A DNA stretch of 64,000 bases from NCBI RefSeq assembly GCF_036077095.1, contig NZ_CP107961.1, positions 610,442 to 674,441 of the forward strand, in the 5' to 3' direction. The notes beneath the pieces are model-generated. The model did no database searches, was not told the DNA's origin, and saw only the letters and a program-made list of their open reading frames with translations. This stretch comes from Streptomyces sp. NBC_00376. GTDB lineage: Bacteria > Actinomycetota > Actinomycetes > Streptomycetales > Streptomycetaceae. The position numbers and the translations under genes are program-made. Of the stretch, positions 36,630 through 45,369 are shown in pieces; the first letter of the stretch is position 1, and each line of letters opens with the position of its first letter.

Positions 36630-37736
36630 CTACGAACCGATCCACACCTTCGCGGTGGTCACCTCGTCGAGCAGCTCCGGAATCGGCGCCACGCCGAGGC
36701 CCGGACCGGTCGGCACCGGCAGGTGCCCGTCGGACAGCACGAACGGCTCGGTGATGTCGGTCTGGTAGAACCGGTCGGACGCGGAGGTGTCCCCGGGAAG
36801 CGTGAAGCCCGGCAGCGAGGCCAGCGCGACGTTCGCCGCCCGGCCGAGGCCGGTCTCGATCATCCCGCCGCACCACACCGGAACCGCGTGCGCCGCGCAC
36901 ACGTCGTGCACCCGCCGCGCTTCGAGGTAACCGCCGACCCGACCCGGCTTGATGTTTACGATCTGGACTGCGCCCAGCTTGATCGCGTCCGCCGCCGCGC
37001 GCGCCGACACGATCGATTCGTCCAGGCAGATCGGCGTCTTGATCCGGCGCGCCAGTTCGGCGTGGCCGAGGACGTCCTCCTCTTCCAGTGGCTGCTCGAT
37101 CAGCAACAGGCCGAACGGATCGAGGCGGGCCAGCTGCGGCGCATCGCCCAGGGTGTAGGCGGTGTTGGCATCCACCTGCAGCAACACGTCCTCGCCGAAG
37201 CGTTCGCGGACCGCGCGCACCGGCTCGACGTCCCAGCCCGGTTCGATCTTCAGCTTGATCCGCACGTAGCCGTCGTCCAGGTACCCGCCCACGACGTCGA
37301 GCAACTGCGGGATCGTGTCCATGATCCCGACCGAAACACCGCACGGCACGGTATCCCGGACCGACCCCAGCTCGGCCGCGAAGGATCGCTCGCTCGCGCG
37401 GAGTTCGGCGTCGAGCACCGCCATCTCCAGCGCGCCCTTCGCCATCCGGTGGCCCTTGAACTGGGCCAGCAGCGGCGTCACCTTCGCCGCGGTCACGTCC
37501 TTTGCGGCCAGCAGCGCCGGGACGAGGTAGTGGCGCAGCACGTGCTCGGCGCCGTCGTTGTACTCCGACGAGTACAGCGGGCCGGCCATCGTCACGCACT
37601 CGCCCCAGCCCTCGCCCGCCGGCGTCACCGCCCGCAGCAGCAGGAGTTCGCGCACGGACTGGGTGCCGAACGAAGTCCGGAACGGGGCGACGAGCGGCAT
37701 CTGCACCCGGCGCAGTTCCACACCGCTGAGTTTCAC
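36630..37736 (-). CDS. N-acyl/N-succinylamino acid racemase (enolase superfamily, OSBS/NSAR group)
   Basis: The 368-aa protein has all landmarks of the MenC-like NSAR/OSBS group: acid/base lysines in KLKIEPGW and NIKPGRVGG, metal ligands Asp in LLQVDANTAYT, Glu in LLIEQPL and Asp in CLDESI, and the PVWCGGMIETGLGRAAN segment. The family interconverts N-acylated D- and L-amino acids by proton abstraction at the alpha carbon; some members also make o-succinylbenzoate. No menaquinone genes are nearby, while a GNAT acyltransferase and an M20 hydrolase are, which favours the racemase role. GTG 37736 has AAGGAGGAG upstream and overlaps the GNAT stop by four bases. Confidence 0.9.
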   Translation of the reverse strand: MKLSGVELRRVQMPLVAPFRTSFGTQSVRELLLLRAVTPAGEGWGECVTMAGPLYSSEYNDGAEHVLRHYLVPALLAAKDVTAAKVTPLLAQFKGHRMAKGALEMAVLDAELRASERSFAAELGSVRDTVPCGVSVGIMDTIPQLLDVVGGYLDDGYVRIKLKIEPGWDVEPVRAVRERFGEDVLLQVDANTAYTLGDAPQLARLDPFGLLLIEQPLEEEDVLGHAELARRIKTPICLDESIVSARAAADAIKLGAVQIVNIKPGRVGGYLEARRVHDVCAAHAVPVWCGGMIETGLGRAANVALASLPGFTLPGDTSASDRFYQTDITEPFVLSDGHLPVPTGPGLGVAPIPELLDEVTTAKVWIGS

Positions 37737-38617
37737 TGCTCCTCCTTGGAAATCACGTAAAAGCCGGCCCGGTCGAAGCCGGTCACCCGGCCCCCCGCGG
37801 ACATCAGTCCGCCGAGCGTTTCGCGCAGCGCGGCCCGCCAATCGGCTGCTTTGCCGGGGTCGGTGCCGCGCAGGCCTTCGATGTCGGCCGGGACGGCGAC
37901 GACCACCACCGGGGCATCTGCTGAGCCCGTCGCCGGGCCGCCGTTGGCGTCCACCGAGAGCGCCACGGCAGCGCCCCGCTCGAGCAGGGATTTCGCGTCG
38001 GTCCGGACGGGCTCGCCGAACGCGGCGGCCCGCACTGCCGTGCCGGCCAGGTCCCAGGACACCATCAGCCGGTCGGTGTCGCCCGAACCGTTGATGCCGT
38101 CCGCCATCGGGCCGTAGAAGTCGCGCAGGTACAGCACCGGGAGCGCACCGAGTTTGCCGAGGTTGAAATAGGCGTTGCGGCGCACCAGTGGATCGAACGT
38201 CCACTTGATCCCCGAGACGTCCTGCGACAATGCCCAGCCGCGCTGGTGCAATTTCAGCGCATACCCGATTCCACGGCCCGCACCGGCCTTGGCGACTCCG
38301 GCGATGTGACTGTGCAGACTGCCCTTTCCGGGATTGCCGAAAAATCCGACGCACGCGCCGAGCAGCTCGCCGCCGGCAAACGCGCCGGCCACGTAATTCC
38401 CGGCTGCCGACAACGCGCGCAGCAGCTCCGTGGTCACCGGCCGGGCCGACCGCCAGATCGTCTCGAAGAGCACTCCGACCGTGGCCAGTTCGGCGATCTC
38501 GGTGATCTCCCGTACCTCGACCCCCGACGCGGCGGCCGCCGCCCGCGCGGCCGCGACCGCCTCGTCGCAGGTCTCCGATGGGACCGGCCGTTCCGTGTTC
38601 ATCGCAAGATTTGTCAC
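37733..38617 (-). CDS. GNAT-like acyltransferase, probable D-amino acid N-succinyltransferase
   Basis: The 294-aa protein belongs to the large predicted-acetyltransferase group exemplified by the partner of NSAR: GKGSLHSHIAGVAKAGAGRG in the CoA-binding part, then IKWTFDPLVRRNAYFNLGKL and DFYGPMADGINGSGDTDRLM. In Geobacillus the homologous gene next to NSAR encodes a D-amino acid N-succinyltransferase, the first step of D-to-L conversion. The GTG start at 38617 has AAAGGA seven bases upstream. The C-terminal overlap with the racemase gene (GTGA) couples their translation. Confidence 0.85.
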   Translation of the reverse strand: MTNLAMNTERPVPSETCDEAVAAARAAAAASGVEVREITEIAELATVGVLFETIWRSARPVTTELLRALSAAGNYVAGAFAGGELLGACVGFFGNPGKGSLHSHIAGVAKAGAGRGIGYALKLHQRGWALSQDVSGIKWTFDPLVRRNAYFNLGKLGALPVLYLRDFYGPMADGINGSGDTDRLMVSWDLAGTAVRAAAFGEPVRTDAKSLLERGAAVALSVDANGGPATGSADAPVVVVAVPADIEGLRGTDPGKAADWRAALRETLGGLMSAGGRVTGFDRAGFYVISKEEQ

Positions 38618-38649
38618 GGGATGATCCTTTCCCCGCTCGCCCTGGAGAG

Positions 38650-39807
38650 TCACCGTCGGGCTCGACCAGAATTGTCCGCCGGATTCACCGGAATCGACGG
38701 ACTCCCCTTCGCCAACACGTTTTCCACCAGCGCGAACAGCAATGTGGTCCGCCACGGCAATTCTTCGATCAGGACATGTTCGTGATCCGAGTGCGCCCCG
38801 CCGCCGACCGCGCCGAGACCGTCGAGAGTCGGCACTCCCAGACCCGCGGTGTAGTTGCCGTCCGAAGCACCGCCGACGGCCGCCTCGGTCGGTTTTCGCA
38901 GACCCATTTCCGCGGACAATTCCCGCGCCAGCCCGAACAACGCGGCCGAAGAGGCGGCGTCCAGCGGCGGACGGTTGATCCCGCCGCTGATCCGCACCTG
39001 TGCGTCCGCCAGCACGGGCTGCAACGCCCGCACCGCCCGGTCGACGCGGAGCTGTTCCTCCTCGTCCCACACCCGCACGTCGACGTCGACCACGGCCGCC
39101 GCTGGCACGGTATTGACCGTCGTGCCAGCCGAAAGCACGGTCGGCACCACGCTGGTCCCGCACTCCGGATCGGCGAGCGCGGCGACCGCGAGCACCTGGT
39201 GCGCGATCTCGATCCCGGCATTGATCCCCTTCTCCGGTTCGAGCCCGGCGTGCGCGGCGCGGCCGGTCACCTCGATCCGGTAGTGGGAAACGCCTTTGCG
39301 CCGGGTCTTGATCGCGCCGCCGTCCGCCGAAGCCTCCAGCACGAACGTCGCCTCGCAGCCGCGCGCCTCTTCCTCGATCAGCGCTCGCGACGACGGGGAG
39401 CCCAGCTCCTCGTCGCCAGTGACCAAGATGGACAATCCGGCCCGGTGCGGCAATGCCGCGGCCGCATGCAGCGCCATCACGACGCCCGCCTTCATGTCGA
39501 AGCAGCCCGGCCCCCGCAAGACCCCGTCTGCCACGGAAAACGGGTGCGTTTCCAGGGAACCCATCGGCCAGACGGTGTCGTGGTGGCCGAGCAGCAGCAC
39601 GCGTGCCGGGCCGTCGCCGAACCGCCAGCGCAGATGCGTCCGGCCGTCGAGGACGATCCGCTCCGGCTCCACGCCGAGCAACGCCTTGCCGAGGTCCGCC
39701 AGCACCTCAGCGCTGTGCGCCACCGCGTCGAGGTCGGACGACGGGGATTCGCAGCACACCAACATCTCGATGTCGGTGAGCAAAGCTTCCAAGCTGAATT
39801 CCGTCAT
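38650..39807 (-). CDS. M20 family metallohydrolase, probable N-acyl-L-amino acid deacylase
   Basis: The 385-aa protein carries the M20 zinc-binding set: His-Asp in LLGHHDTVWP, Asp in GPGCFDMKAG, Glu-Glu in GDEELGS, an acidic residue in VLEAS and a late His in GGAHSDHEHV. A lid/dimerisation domain sits in the middle. It resembles carboxypeptidase G2-like and aminoacylase-like members. Beside NSAR and the acyltransferase it is the natural candidate for removing the succinyl group from the L-product. Its ATG overlaps the stop of the amidohydrolase gene (ATGA), placing it in one operon with it. Confidence 0.85.
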   Translation of the reverse strand: MTEFSLEALLTDIEMLVCCESPSSDLDAVAHSAEVLADLGKALLGVEPERIVLDGRTHLRWRFGDGPARVLLLGHHDTVWPMGSLETHPFSVADGVLRGPGCFDMKAGVVMALHAAAALPHRAGLSILVTGDEELGSPSSRALIEEEARGCEATFVLEASADGGAIKTRRKGVSHYRIEVTGRAAHAGLEPEKGINAGIEIAHQVLAVAALADPECGTSVVPTVLSAGTTVNTVPAAAVVDVDVRVWDEEEQLRVDRAVRALQPVLADAQVRISGGINRPPLDAASSAALFGLARELSAEMGLRKPTEAAVGGASDGNYTAGLGVPTLDGLGAVGGGAHSDHEHVLIEELPWRTTLLFALVENVLAKGSPSIPVNPADNSGRARR

Positions 39808-41279
39808 CGTGGCTCCCCCCGCAGCGGCCGGCCAGGGTACGCGTCGGTGAGCAGCTGCCCGTCGCGGACCACCGGGGTTCCCGCGACGAACAGGTGCCGG
39901 ACGCCGACCGAGGGCCGGGTCGAATCGAAGTACGTGGCCGTGTCGGTGATGGTGGCGGGGTCGAGTACGACGATGTCCGCGTCCGCGCCGACGTTCAGCC
40001 TGCCCTTGGTCCGCGCGCCGGGCGCGACCTCGTCGAGCACCCGCGCGGGCAAGTAGGAGCAGCGCCGGAACGCCTCCAGCCAGGTCCAGACCCCGGCCTC
40101 GCGCACCATCAGCCGCAGCGACTTGGAGAACGTGCCCGCCGTGCGCGGGTGCGTCGTACCCCCAGGGGGCAGCGGCCATTGGGTGGATTCGTTGCCGGCG
40201 TTTCGCCAGTACACCGGCATGGCGTCGCTCGCGACGATCGAATCCGGGAAGGCGAGCGTCTGGTGCAGCAGGGCCCGGTCCTTCGGTTTCTCCTCGTCGA
40301 GGAACTCGAGGATGCACGGCGCACCTGGGTCCTCGGCGCGGACCTGCAGCAGCCGGGCCTCGTCGGCGATCCGCTCGCCGGTCTCCAGCATCAGCACGCG
40401 CGTCGGGTCGAGGCCCTTCATCTTGAGCCGTTCGGGCGAAAGGAAGGCCGCGCCGATGCCGGTGCTGCCCGCACCGTAGGGATAGGCCTCGACCGTCACC
40501 CGCGACCCGGCGGAACGGCTCGATTCCAGCGTGGCGAGCACCCGGTCGACGTGCCGTCCGGACGTGCTGTTGACGTGACAGTGGTGCATCGCGGCACCGG
40601 TCTCGGCCGCGACGATCGCGATCTCCTGCGACCCGTCGACCGGCGTGGCCGGGTCCATCTCGACCAGCTCGCGGACATGCGTGTACGTGGGCGCTTCGGC
40701 CTGCTTGGCCAGCTTCGCCAACGCCAGGAACTCGGCCGGATCGCTGGCCGGGGCGTACCCGAGCAGCACGCCGACGCCCAGCGCGCCCGCCGCCAGCTCA
40801 CCCTCCACAAGGGACAGCCAGGCGGCCAGTTCGGCCTTCGACGAGGTCCGCTGCCAGGCCGGATTGCCGAGCACGGCGAGTCCGGTGTTGATGTTCGCGT
40901 CCGGTTCGATGCCGGCGAGCACCTTGGCCCGCGCTGAACCCCAGGAGGCCGAGAAGCCGTAGTGCAGCGGGCGTCCCGCCGCGGCCGCCTCGGCGTAGGC
41001 CCGTTCGACGGGCATCATCCCGGCTTCCAGGTCGAGCGCCGTCGTGACGCCGTCCATCGCCTGCAGCCGCTGGCCCGCGATGGAGTGCACGTGGCTGTGC
41101 AGATCGATGAACCCGGGTCCGACGATGTACCCCGCGACATCAATGTCGACCTGGTCGTCGGCAGTCGGCAGCCCTGGTCCGACGGCGATGACCTCGTCGT
41201 CGGAGACCAGCACGTCAGCCGTGCCGTCAAAGCCCGTAGCCGGGTCGATGACGCGACCGCCCCGCAATAGTGTCCGCAT
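39804..41279 (-). CDS. N-acyl-D-amino acid deacylase-like amidohydrolase
   Basis: The 491-aa protein is an amidohydrolase of the D-aminoacylase/dihydroorotase-like branch. It has HxH in GFIDLHSHVHS, His in YTHVREL and HHCHVNS, the late Asp in VASDAMPV, and a small N- and C-terminal beta domain (VIDPATGFDGTADVLV; GADADIVVLDPATI). Such enzymes remove acyl groups from N-acyl-D-amino acids or cleave D-dipeptides. ATG 41279 has an AGGAGG site. It is the first gene of the four-gene D-amino acid operon that ends with the racemase. Confidence 0.85.
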   Translation of the reverse strand: MRTLLRGGRVIDPATGFDGTADVLVSDDEVIAVGPGLPTADDQVDIDVAGYIVGPGFIDLHSHVHSIAGQRLQAMDGVTTALDLEAGMMPVERAYAEAAAAGRPLHYGFSASWGSARAKVLAGIEPDANINTGLAVLGNPAWQRTSSKAELAAWLSLVEGELAAGALGVGVLLGYAPASDPAEFLALAKLAKQAEAPTYTHVRELVEMDPATPVDGSQEIAIVAAETGAAMHHCHVNSTSGRHVDRVLATLESSRSAGSRVTVEAYPYGAGSTGIGAAFLSPERLKMKGLDPTRVLMLETGERIADEARLLQVRAEDPGAPCILEFLDEEKPKDRALLHQTLAFPDSIVASDAMPVYWRNAGNESTQWPLPPGGTTHPRTAGTFSKSLRLMVREAGVWTWLEAFRRCSYLPARVLDEVAPGARTKGRLNVGADADIVVLDPATITDTATYFDSTRPSVGVRHLFVAGTPVVRDGQLLTDAYPGRPLRGEPR

Positions 41280-41438
41280 GCTTCGCCTCCTAGCCTCGCT
41301 GCTGGCGACCCTAGGAGCTTTGCCGGACGGTCCGTTCGTCTCACGCGACGAATCCGGGGAGGCAGATCCATCCGGGTACACGAATCTGAACGCCTCGACC
41401 GGTCCGCCGGCGGCGGTGGCCCCGGCCTCCGGTACGGG

Positions 41439-42332
41439 TTACCGCCGAAGCCAGTCCACCGCCTGGGCGGCGGCGAACCCGATGAAGGCGTCACGCTCGG
41501 GAACTCTCGATCGGGCATCGACAGCCCTGGTGAAGACACCGACTGCGTACCGGCCGCCGTCCGGGTACTCCACCACGCCGATCTCGTTGCGCAGCGAGGG
41601 CAGCGTTCCGGTCTTGCCGCTGATCCTGACGTCGTCGTCCGCGAAGCCGGAGCGCAGCCGGTGCGGCCACACCTGCAGTTCCAGCCAGCGCCGGACGTCG
41701 GCGCACGCCGCCGCGGGCGCTGCCTCATCACGCCAGATCAGGCCCAGCAACCGAGTGCTTTCCGCGGCGGTGGTCCGGCAGGTCTCTTCGGGTGTCAACG
41801 CACGCAGCCTGGCGAGTTGTTCGGCCGGCAACGCGGCCAGGATCCGTTCGTCGTCCTGGTAGTCGATCCCGAGGTCCTCGCCGATCGTGCGCAACAGCTC
41901 CCCGCAGTCGTGCGGGACGGCCGTGTGCGGGAGGCCGAGCCGCCGCAGCGTCCTGGCGACCGCGGCCTTTCCCACCTTCCCGAGGATCAGGTCTGTGGCG
42001 ACGTTGTCGCTGATGCCGATCATCAGGACGGCCAGGTCGTACCAGGACATTGTGACGTCGTGGCGGAACGTCGCAAGGCCGTACGGGCTGGCGGTCGGAT
42101 GTCCCGGTGCCACCGCGATCCGCTCGGCGAGGTCGAATTCACCGTCGGCCGCCTGCCGGGCAAGTTCCACTGCTACGGGAACCTTGAACACGGACGCGGT
42201 GACCACCGGCTCCTCGGCGTCGATGCCCACCTGTCGCGGGCCGTTCAGATCGGCCGCGTGCAGCCAGACCTGGACGCCGACTTCCGCCGCCCGGGCGGTG
42301 ATTGTCGCGACCAGTTCCGATTCGGTGACCAT
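41439..42332 (-). CDS. Class A beta-lactamase-fold serine hydrolase, second copy
   Basis: The 297-aa protein has SVFK, SDN in GISDNVATD and KTGTLPSLRNE, the class A triad of motifs. As with the copy at 32360-33262, it has no signal peptide and should be cytosolic. The two are clearly paralogous, especially around WPHRLxSGF and KTGTLPxxRNE. It is preceded by the MFS gene and its terminator hairpin, so it starts its own transcript. GAAGGGATC lies shortly before ATG 42332. Beta-lactam hydrolysis is possible but unproved; a peptidase or amidase role fits the setting better. Confidence 0.85.
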   Translation of the reverse strand: MVTESELVATITARAAEVGVQVWLHAADLNGPRQVGIDAEEPVVTASVFKVPVAVELARQAADGEFDLAERIAVAPGHPTASPYGLATFRHDVTMSWYDLAVLMIGISDNVATDLILGKVGKAAVARTLRRLGLPHTAVPHDCGELLRTIGEDLGIDYQDDERILAALPAEQLARLRALTPEETCRTTAAESTRLLGLIWRDEAAPAAACADVRRWLELQVWPHRLRSGFADDDVRISGKTGTLPSLRNEIGVVEYPDGGRYAVGVFTRAVDARSRVPERDAFIGFAAAQAVDWLRR

Positions 42333-42352
42333 GGGGTGATCCCTTCTGTCTG

Positions 42353-42381
42353 TCCGGTGCGGACTTTCTGTCCGCACCGGA
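42353..42381. terminator. Hairpin between the MFS gene and the class A hydrolase gene
   Basis: TCCGGTGCGGAC-TTTCT-GTCCGCACCGGA is a perfect 12-bp stem, 24 bases after the MFS stop codon on the minus strand. It is also 20 bases before the next start codon, so it could serve as terminator or operator. Confidence 0.6.
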
Positions 42382-42405
42382 TCTGTCTGCTGGTGCGCCG
42401 GCCGA

Positions 42406-43662
42406 CTACTTGGTGCCGGTCGACGGGAAGTTGAACTGTTCGGCGCGCTGTGGGACCCAGAACGCGATCACCGCGGTGAGCAGCGTGGTGCCGATGAGGA
42501 AGCCGAACGCCGCGGTGTAGGAGAACGCGTCCGCCAGCCAGCCCATCGCCAGCGGCGCGATGACGCCGGCGACCTGGCCTCCGAAGTTCGTCATCCCGGA
42601 ACCGAGTCCGGCCACCGCCGTGGGAAGCACCCGCAGCGGAAGGCCGAAGACGCACATCGTCGCCATCCCGAACACTCCGACGGCCAACGTCTCGTAGACC
42701 GTGAATGTCGCCGCGCTGCCCGCCGACACCATCAGGACGAGCAGGACCGAGGTCACCGTCGCGATGGACACCAGGTACCACCTGGCCTTGTCATGGAAGT
42801 ACCGGTCGAACAGCCAGCCGCCGAAGATGGTCGTCGCGAAGCCCACCAGACTCGGGATCGCCGACAGCACGCCGGTCTCGTTCAGCGACAGGTGTCTGGC
42901 CTCGAGCAGATAGCTGGGCACCCAGGTGACCAGGCCGTAGCTGAGCATGTTCATCGCGCAGAACAGCACCGCGAACTTCCACACGCCCGGGGACTTCAGC
43001 ACTTGGGCACGCGAGACTTCGGGCATCGTCACCGCCGCCTGCGGCAGCCGGCTGAGCCGGTCCGGCAACGCCTTGGGCAGGAGCGCCCACAGCCCGATGC
43101 CGATGGCCGCGCCACAACCCGCCATCCAGAGGAAGGTGTGCCGCCAGCCTATGGCTGTCAGCAGGGGGGCGACGAGCAGGGGTGCAAGGCCGGCGATCCC
43201 GCTGGCGGACAACATCACGCTCGTGGCGGTCCCCCGTCTCTCCGGTGTCGTCCGTTCCGCGATGGCTTTGAACGACGCCGCCGGGAACGCGCCCTGACAA
43301 GCACCGAACAGGCCACGGAACAGCAGGAGCAGACCGAAGGTGCCGGCCATCCCGGTCAAAGCGGTGAACAACGACCACAGCACGAGCGTGATCAGCATCG
43401 GTTTGCGAGAGCCATACCGATCGGCCAGGTAGCCAGCCGGTATCTGGCAGATCATGTAGACCAGCGCGAAGACGGTGACCAACGAGCCCTGCGCGGTCTT
43501 GCCGAGGTGGAACTCCTCTCCGATCGACGGCAGAGCCATGCTGATGGAGAACCGGTCGATGTAGTCGATCGACCAGGCGCACAGCATGACCACCATCGTG
43601 ATCGTCGCTGTCCGGTTGATCCGCTCAGATGTCCAGGTGTCCTCGGTGACCACTGCGGTCAT
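42406..43662 (-). CDS. MFS transporter, anion:cation symporter (ACS) type
   Basis: The 418-aa protein has 12 predicted transmembrane segments, the ACS-family opening WSIDYIDRFSISMALPSIGEEF and the motif A loop GYLADRYGSRKP. Members import organic acids, sugar acids and small peptides or amino-acid derivatives with protons. ATG 43662 is chosen because GGAGGT lies five bases upstream; another ATG at 43710 adds 16 residues. As a second uptake system in the island, it may carry an N-acylated amino acid or a breakdown product. A 22-bp palindrome at 43725-43746 is a likely operator. Confidence 0.85.
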   Translation of the reverse strand: MTAVVTEDTWTSERINRTATITMVVMLCAWSIDYIDRFSISMALPSIGEEFHLGKTAQGSLVTVFALVYMICQIPAGYLADRYGSRKPMLITLVLWSLFTALTGMAGTFGLLLLFRGLFGACQGAFPAASFKAIAERTTPERRGTATSVMLSASGIAGLAPLLVAPLLTAIGWRHTFLWMAGCGAAIGIGLWALLPKALPDRLSRLPQAAVTMPEVSRAQVLKSPGVWKFAVLFCAMNMLSYGLVTWVPSYLLEARHLSLNETGVLSAIPSLVGFATTIFGGWLFDRYFHDKARWYLVSIATVTSVLLVLMVSAGSAATFTVYETLAVGVFGMATMCVFGLPLRVLPTAVAGLGSGMTNFGGQVAGVIAPLAMGWLADAFSYTAAFGFLIGTTLLTAVIAFWVPQRAEQFNFPSTGTK

Positions 43663-43709
43663 GGTTACCTCCGTACGGCTGCGTCGGGGTTGACGGCTCA
43701 TCCTGGACA

Positions 43710-45362
43710 TCAGGTGGCGCAGCCGATTCGTGGAGTTCCACGAATCTTCAGGTGGTGTTCGAGCGGTGCGGACGAATGTTGACTCGTTGCGGTGCTTCTC
43801 CTCATGGTGCCGGGCGGGTGGAGCCGGAGTTGCAGCATTGCCGCGAACCGCGCGCCAGGGTCGTCGAGGTTGATCTCACCGACCTCTGCGACCCGGCGCA
43901 GTCGCTACTGGAAGGTGTTGGGGTGCACGTACGCCATGGCGGACGCGGCACCCACGTCACCGAACGCGTCCAGCCAGCACGACAGCGTGTGGACGAGCTG
44001 CGACTGGTGCCGGGCGTCATAGTTGAGCAGACGGGCGACCGGCCCGGTCGCCACGTCACCGCGCGCGGCGGCCAGATCGGCGAGGTCCAGCATGAGCGCG
44101 TCGACGTGGACGTCCTCCGCCGTGGCCACCCGCCGGGCGCCCCCGTTGGCGAGCAGCACCCGCAGCGCCCGGTCCGCGCCGTCGCGCGAGCTGCTGAGTC
44201 CGGAGCCGTCGAGTGCGAGAGGGCCGATTCCGATCGCCGCATCCACGCGCTGCCCGGTGCGCTCCAAGAAGGTCGACGCAACGCGGATCGACCGCTCCAG
44301 GCAGTCCGCCCGGCTCCCCGGCATCGGCACGATGCCGTAGGTCACGTCGCCCACCAGCGCCACGGCCGAACGCGTCTGGACCGCACTCAGGTGCATGGCA
44401 AGCGCGTCCGCGACCCGCTGGCGATCCGCGACCCGGCGCGGACCGTTCTCCGTCGACGGATCGGCGTCCGAACCGCCGAACAGACCCAGGGCCAGCACGA
44501 TTGCGGGCTGCCCCACCAGCCCGAGCCGCGCAATCGCCTCCGGTGCCCCCGCGCCGCCTTCGAGCGTGGTGCTCACCAGGTCGGCGCGCAGGCGGCGTTC
44601 GACATCGGCGCCCGCACGCAGACGCAACATGTGGAGCGCGACGACCTTGCTGGCGTCGATCAGCGCCTGCGTGCGCTCTTGGGACAAGGGCCCGGTCACC
44701 GCCGCCCAGATCGAGCCGAGGATCTCGTCTCCGGCCCGCACCGCCAGCGCCACGCGGGGAACGGTCATCGTCTCGTCGTGGAGCGGATCGACGTAAACGG
44801 GCGCATGGCCGCGATGGAGTCGCTCGAAGACGCCGTTGCGCGCCAGGCCGAGGGTGAAGCCCTCCGGTACCCGGCGGCCCAGGATCGTCTCCACGCGGGA
44901 CTGGTCGGCCTCGTCCTGGCGGCCGGAGAAGGCGAGCACCCGTGAGCTGCGGTCCTCGATGGTGACCGGCGCGTCCAGCAGCGCGGCCACGGCGTTGGCC
45001 AGCGCGAATAGGTCGCCCGACAGCATGCCGCCCAGCGTCTGCGGTGAGATGTCTCCGATGTCTCCCTCGACGAGCAGAGTGCGGAGCATGGCGGCGACCT
45101 GCGCCCAGGAGGCTTTGCGGGCGAGTCCGAGCAGTGCGACGCCGGACTCGTCGGCGGCCCGCCGGATTTCCACGGTCGCAGTGAAGTGTGACCGTACGAC
45201 GAGCGCCGCCGCCCTCTTGCAGCCGAGGTCGTACAGGAGGCGGACCACGTCGTCCGGTTCGTGGACGCCCACCCCCAGGACGACCGCCTGTGCGGGGAAC
45301 TGCGCCTCGTCGAGGGGGTCGTGGATGACTACACCGCTCAGCTGCCGGCGCGTGCTCCCACC
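43710..45362 (-). pseudogene. PucR-type regulator, truncated at the N-terminus and with a nonsense codon
   Basis: This is a close paralogue of the 34894-36552 regulator (shared GDIGDISPQTLGG, RVLAFSGRQDEAD, HMLRLRAGADVERRLRADLV). Two lesions are visible. The first 35 or so residues are replaced by unrelated sequence upstream of 45360, starting just before RRQLSGVVIHDP. In the C-terminal HTH, TFRYRLRR is changed to TFQ-stop-RLRR (TAG at 43905-43907), after which the frame continues to 43710. The break at 45360 abuts a lipase remnant, marking a recombination junction at the island's right edge. Confidence 0.85.
43725..43746. promoter_or_regulatory. 22-bp palindrome upstream of the MFS gene
   Basis: Arms GATTCGTGGA and TCCACGAATC surround GT. 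The outer six bases equal those of the palindrome before the intact PucR gene (GATTCG..CGAATC), which suggests a shared regulator. It lies 63-84 bases before the MFS start codon. Confidence 0.6.
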
Positions 45363-45369
45363 GCCGGCG

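Noticed and set aside
36630..37736. Menaquinone pathway menC
   Set aside because: The protein family is shared with o-succinylbenzoate synthase, but no other menaquinone gene is present and the acyltransferase and M20 neighbours match the racemase pathway.
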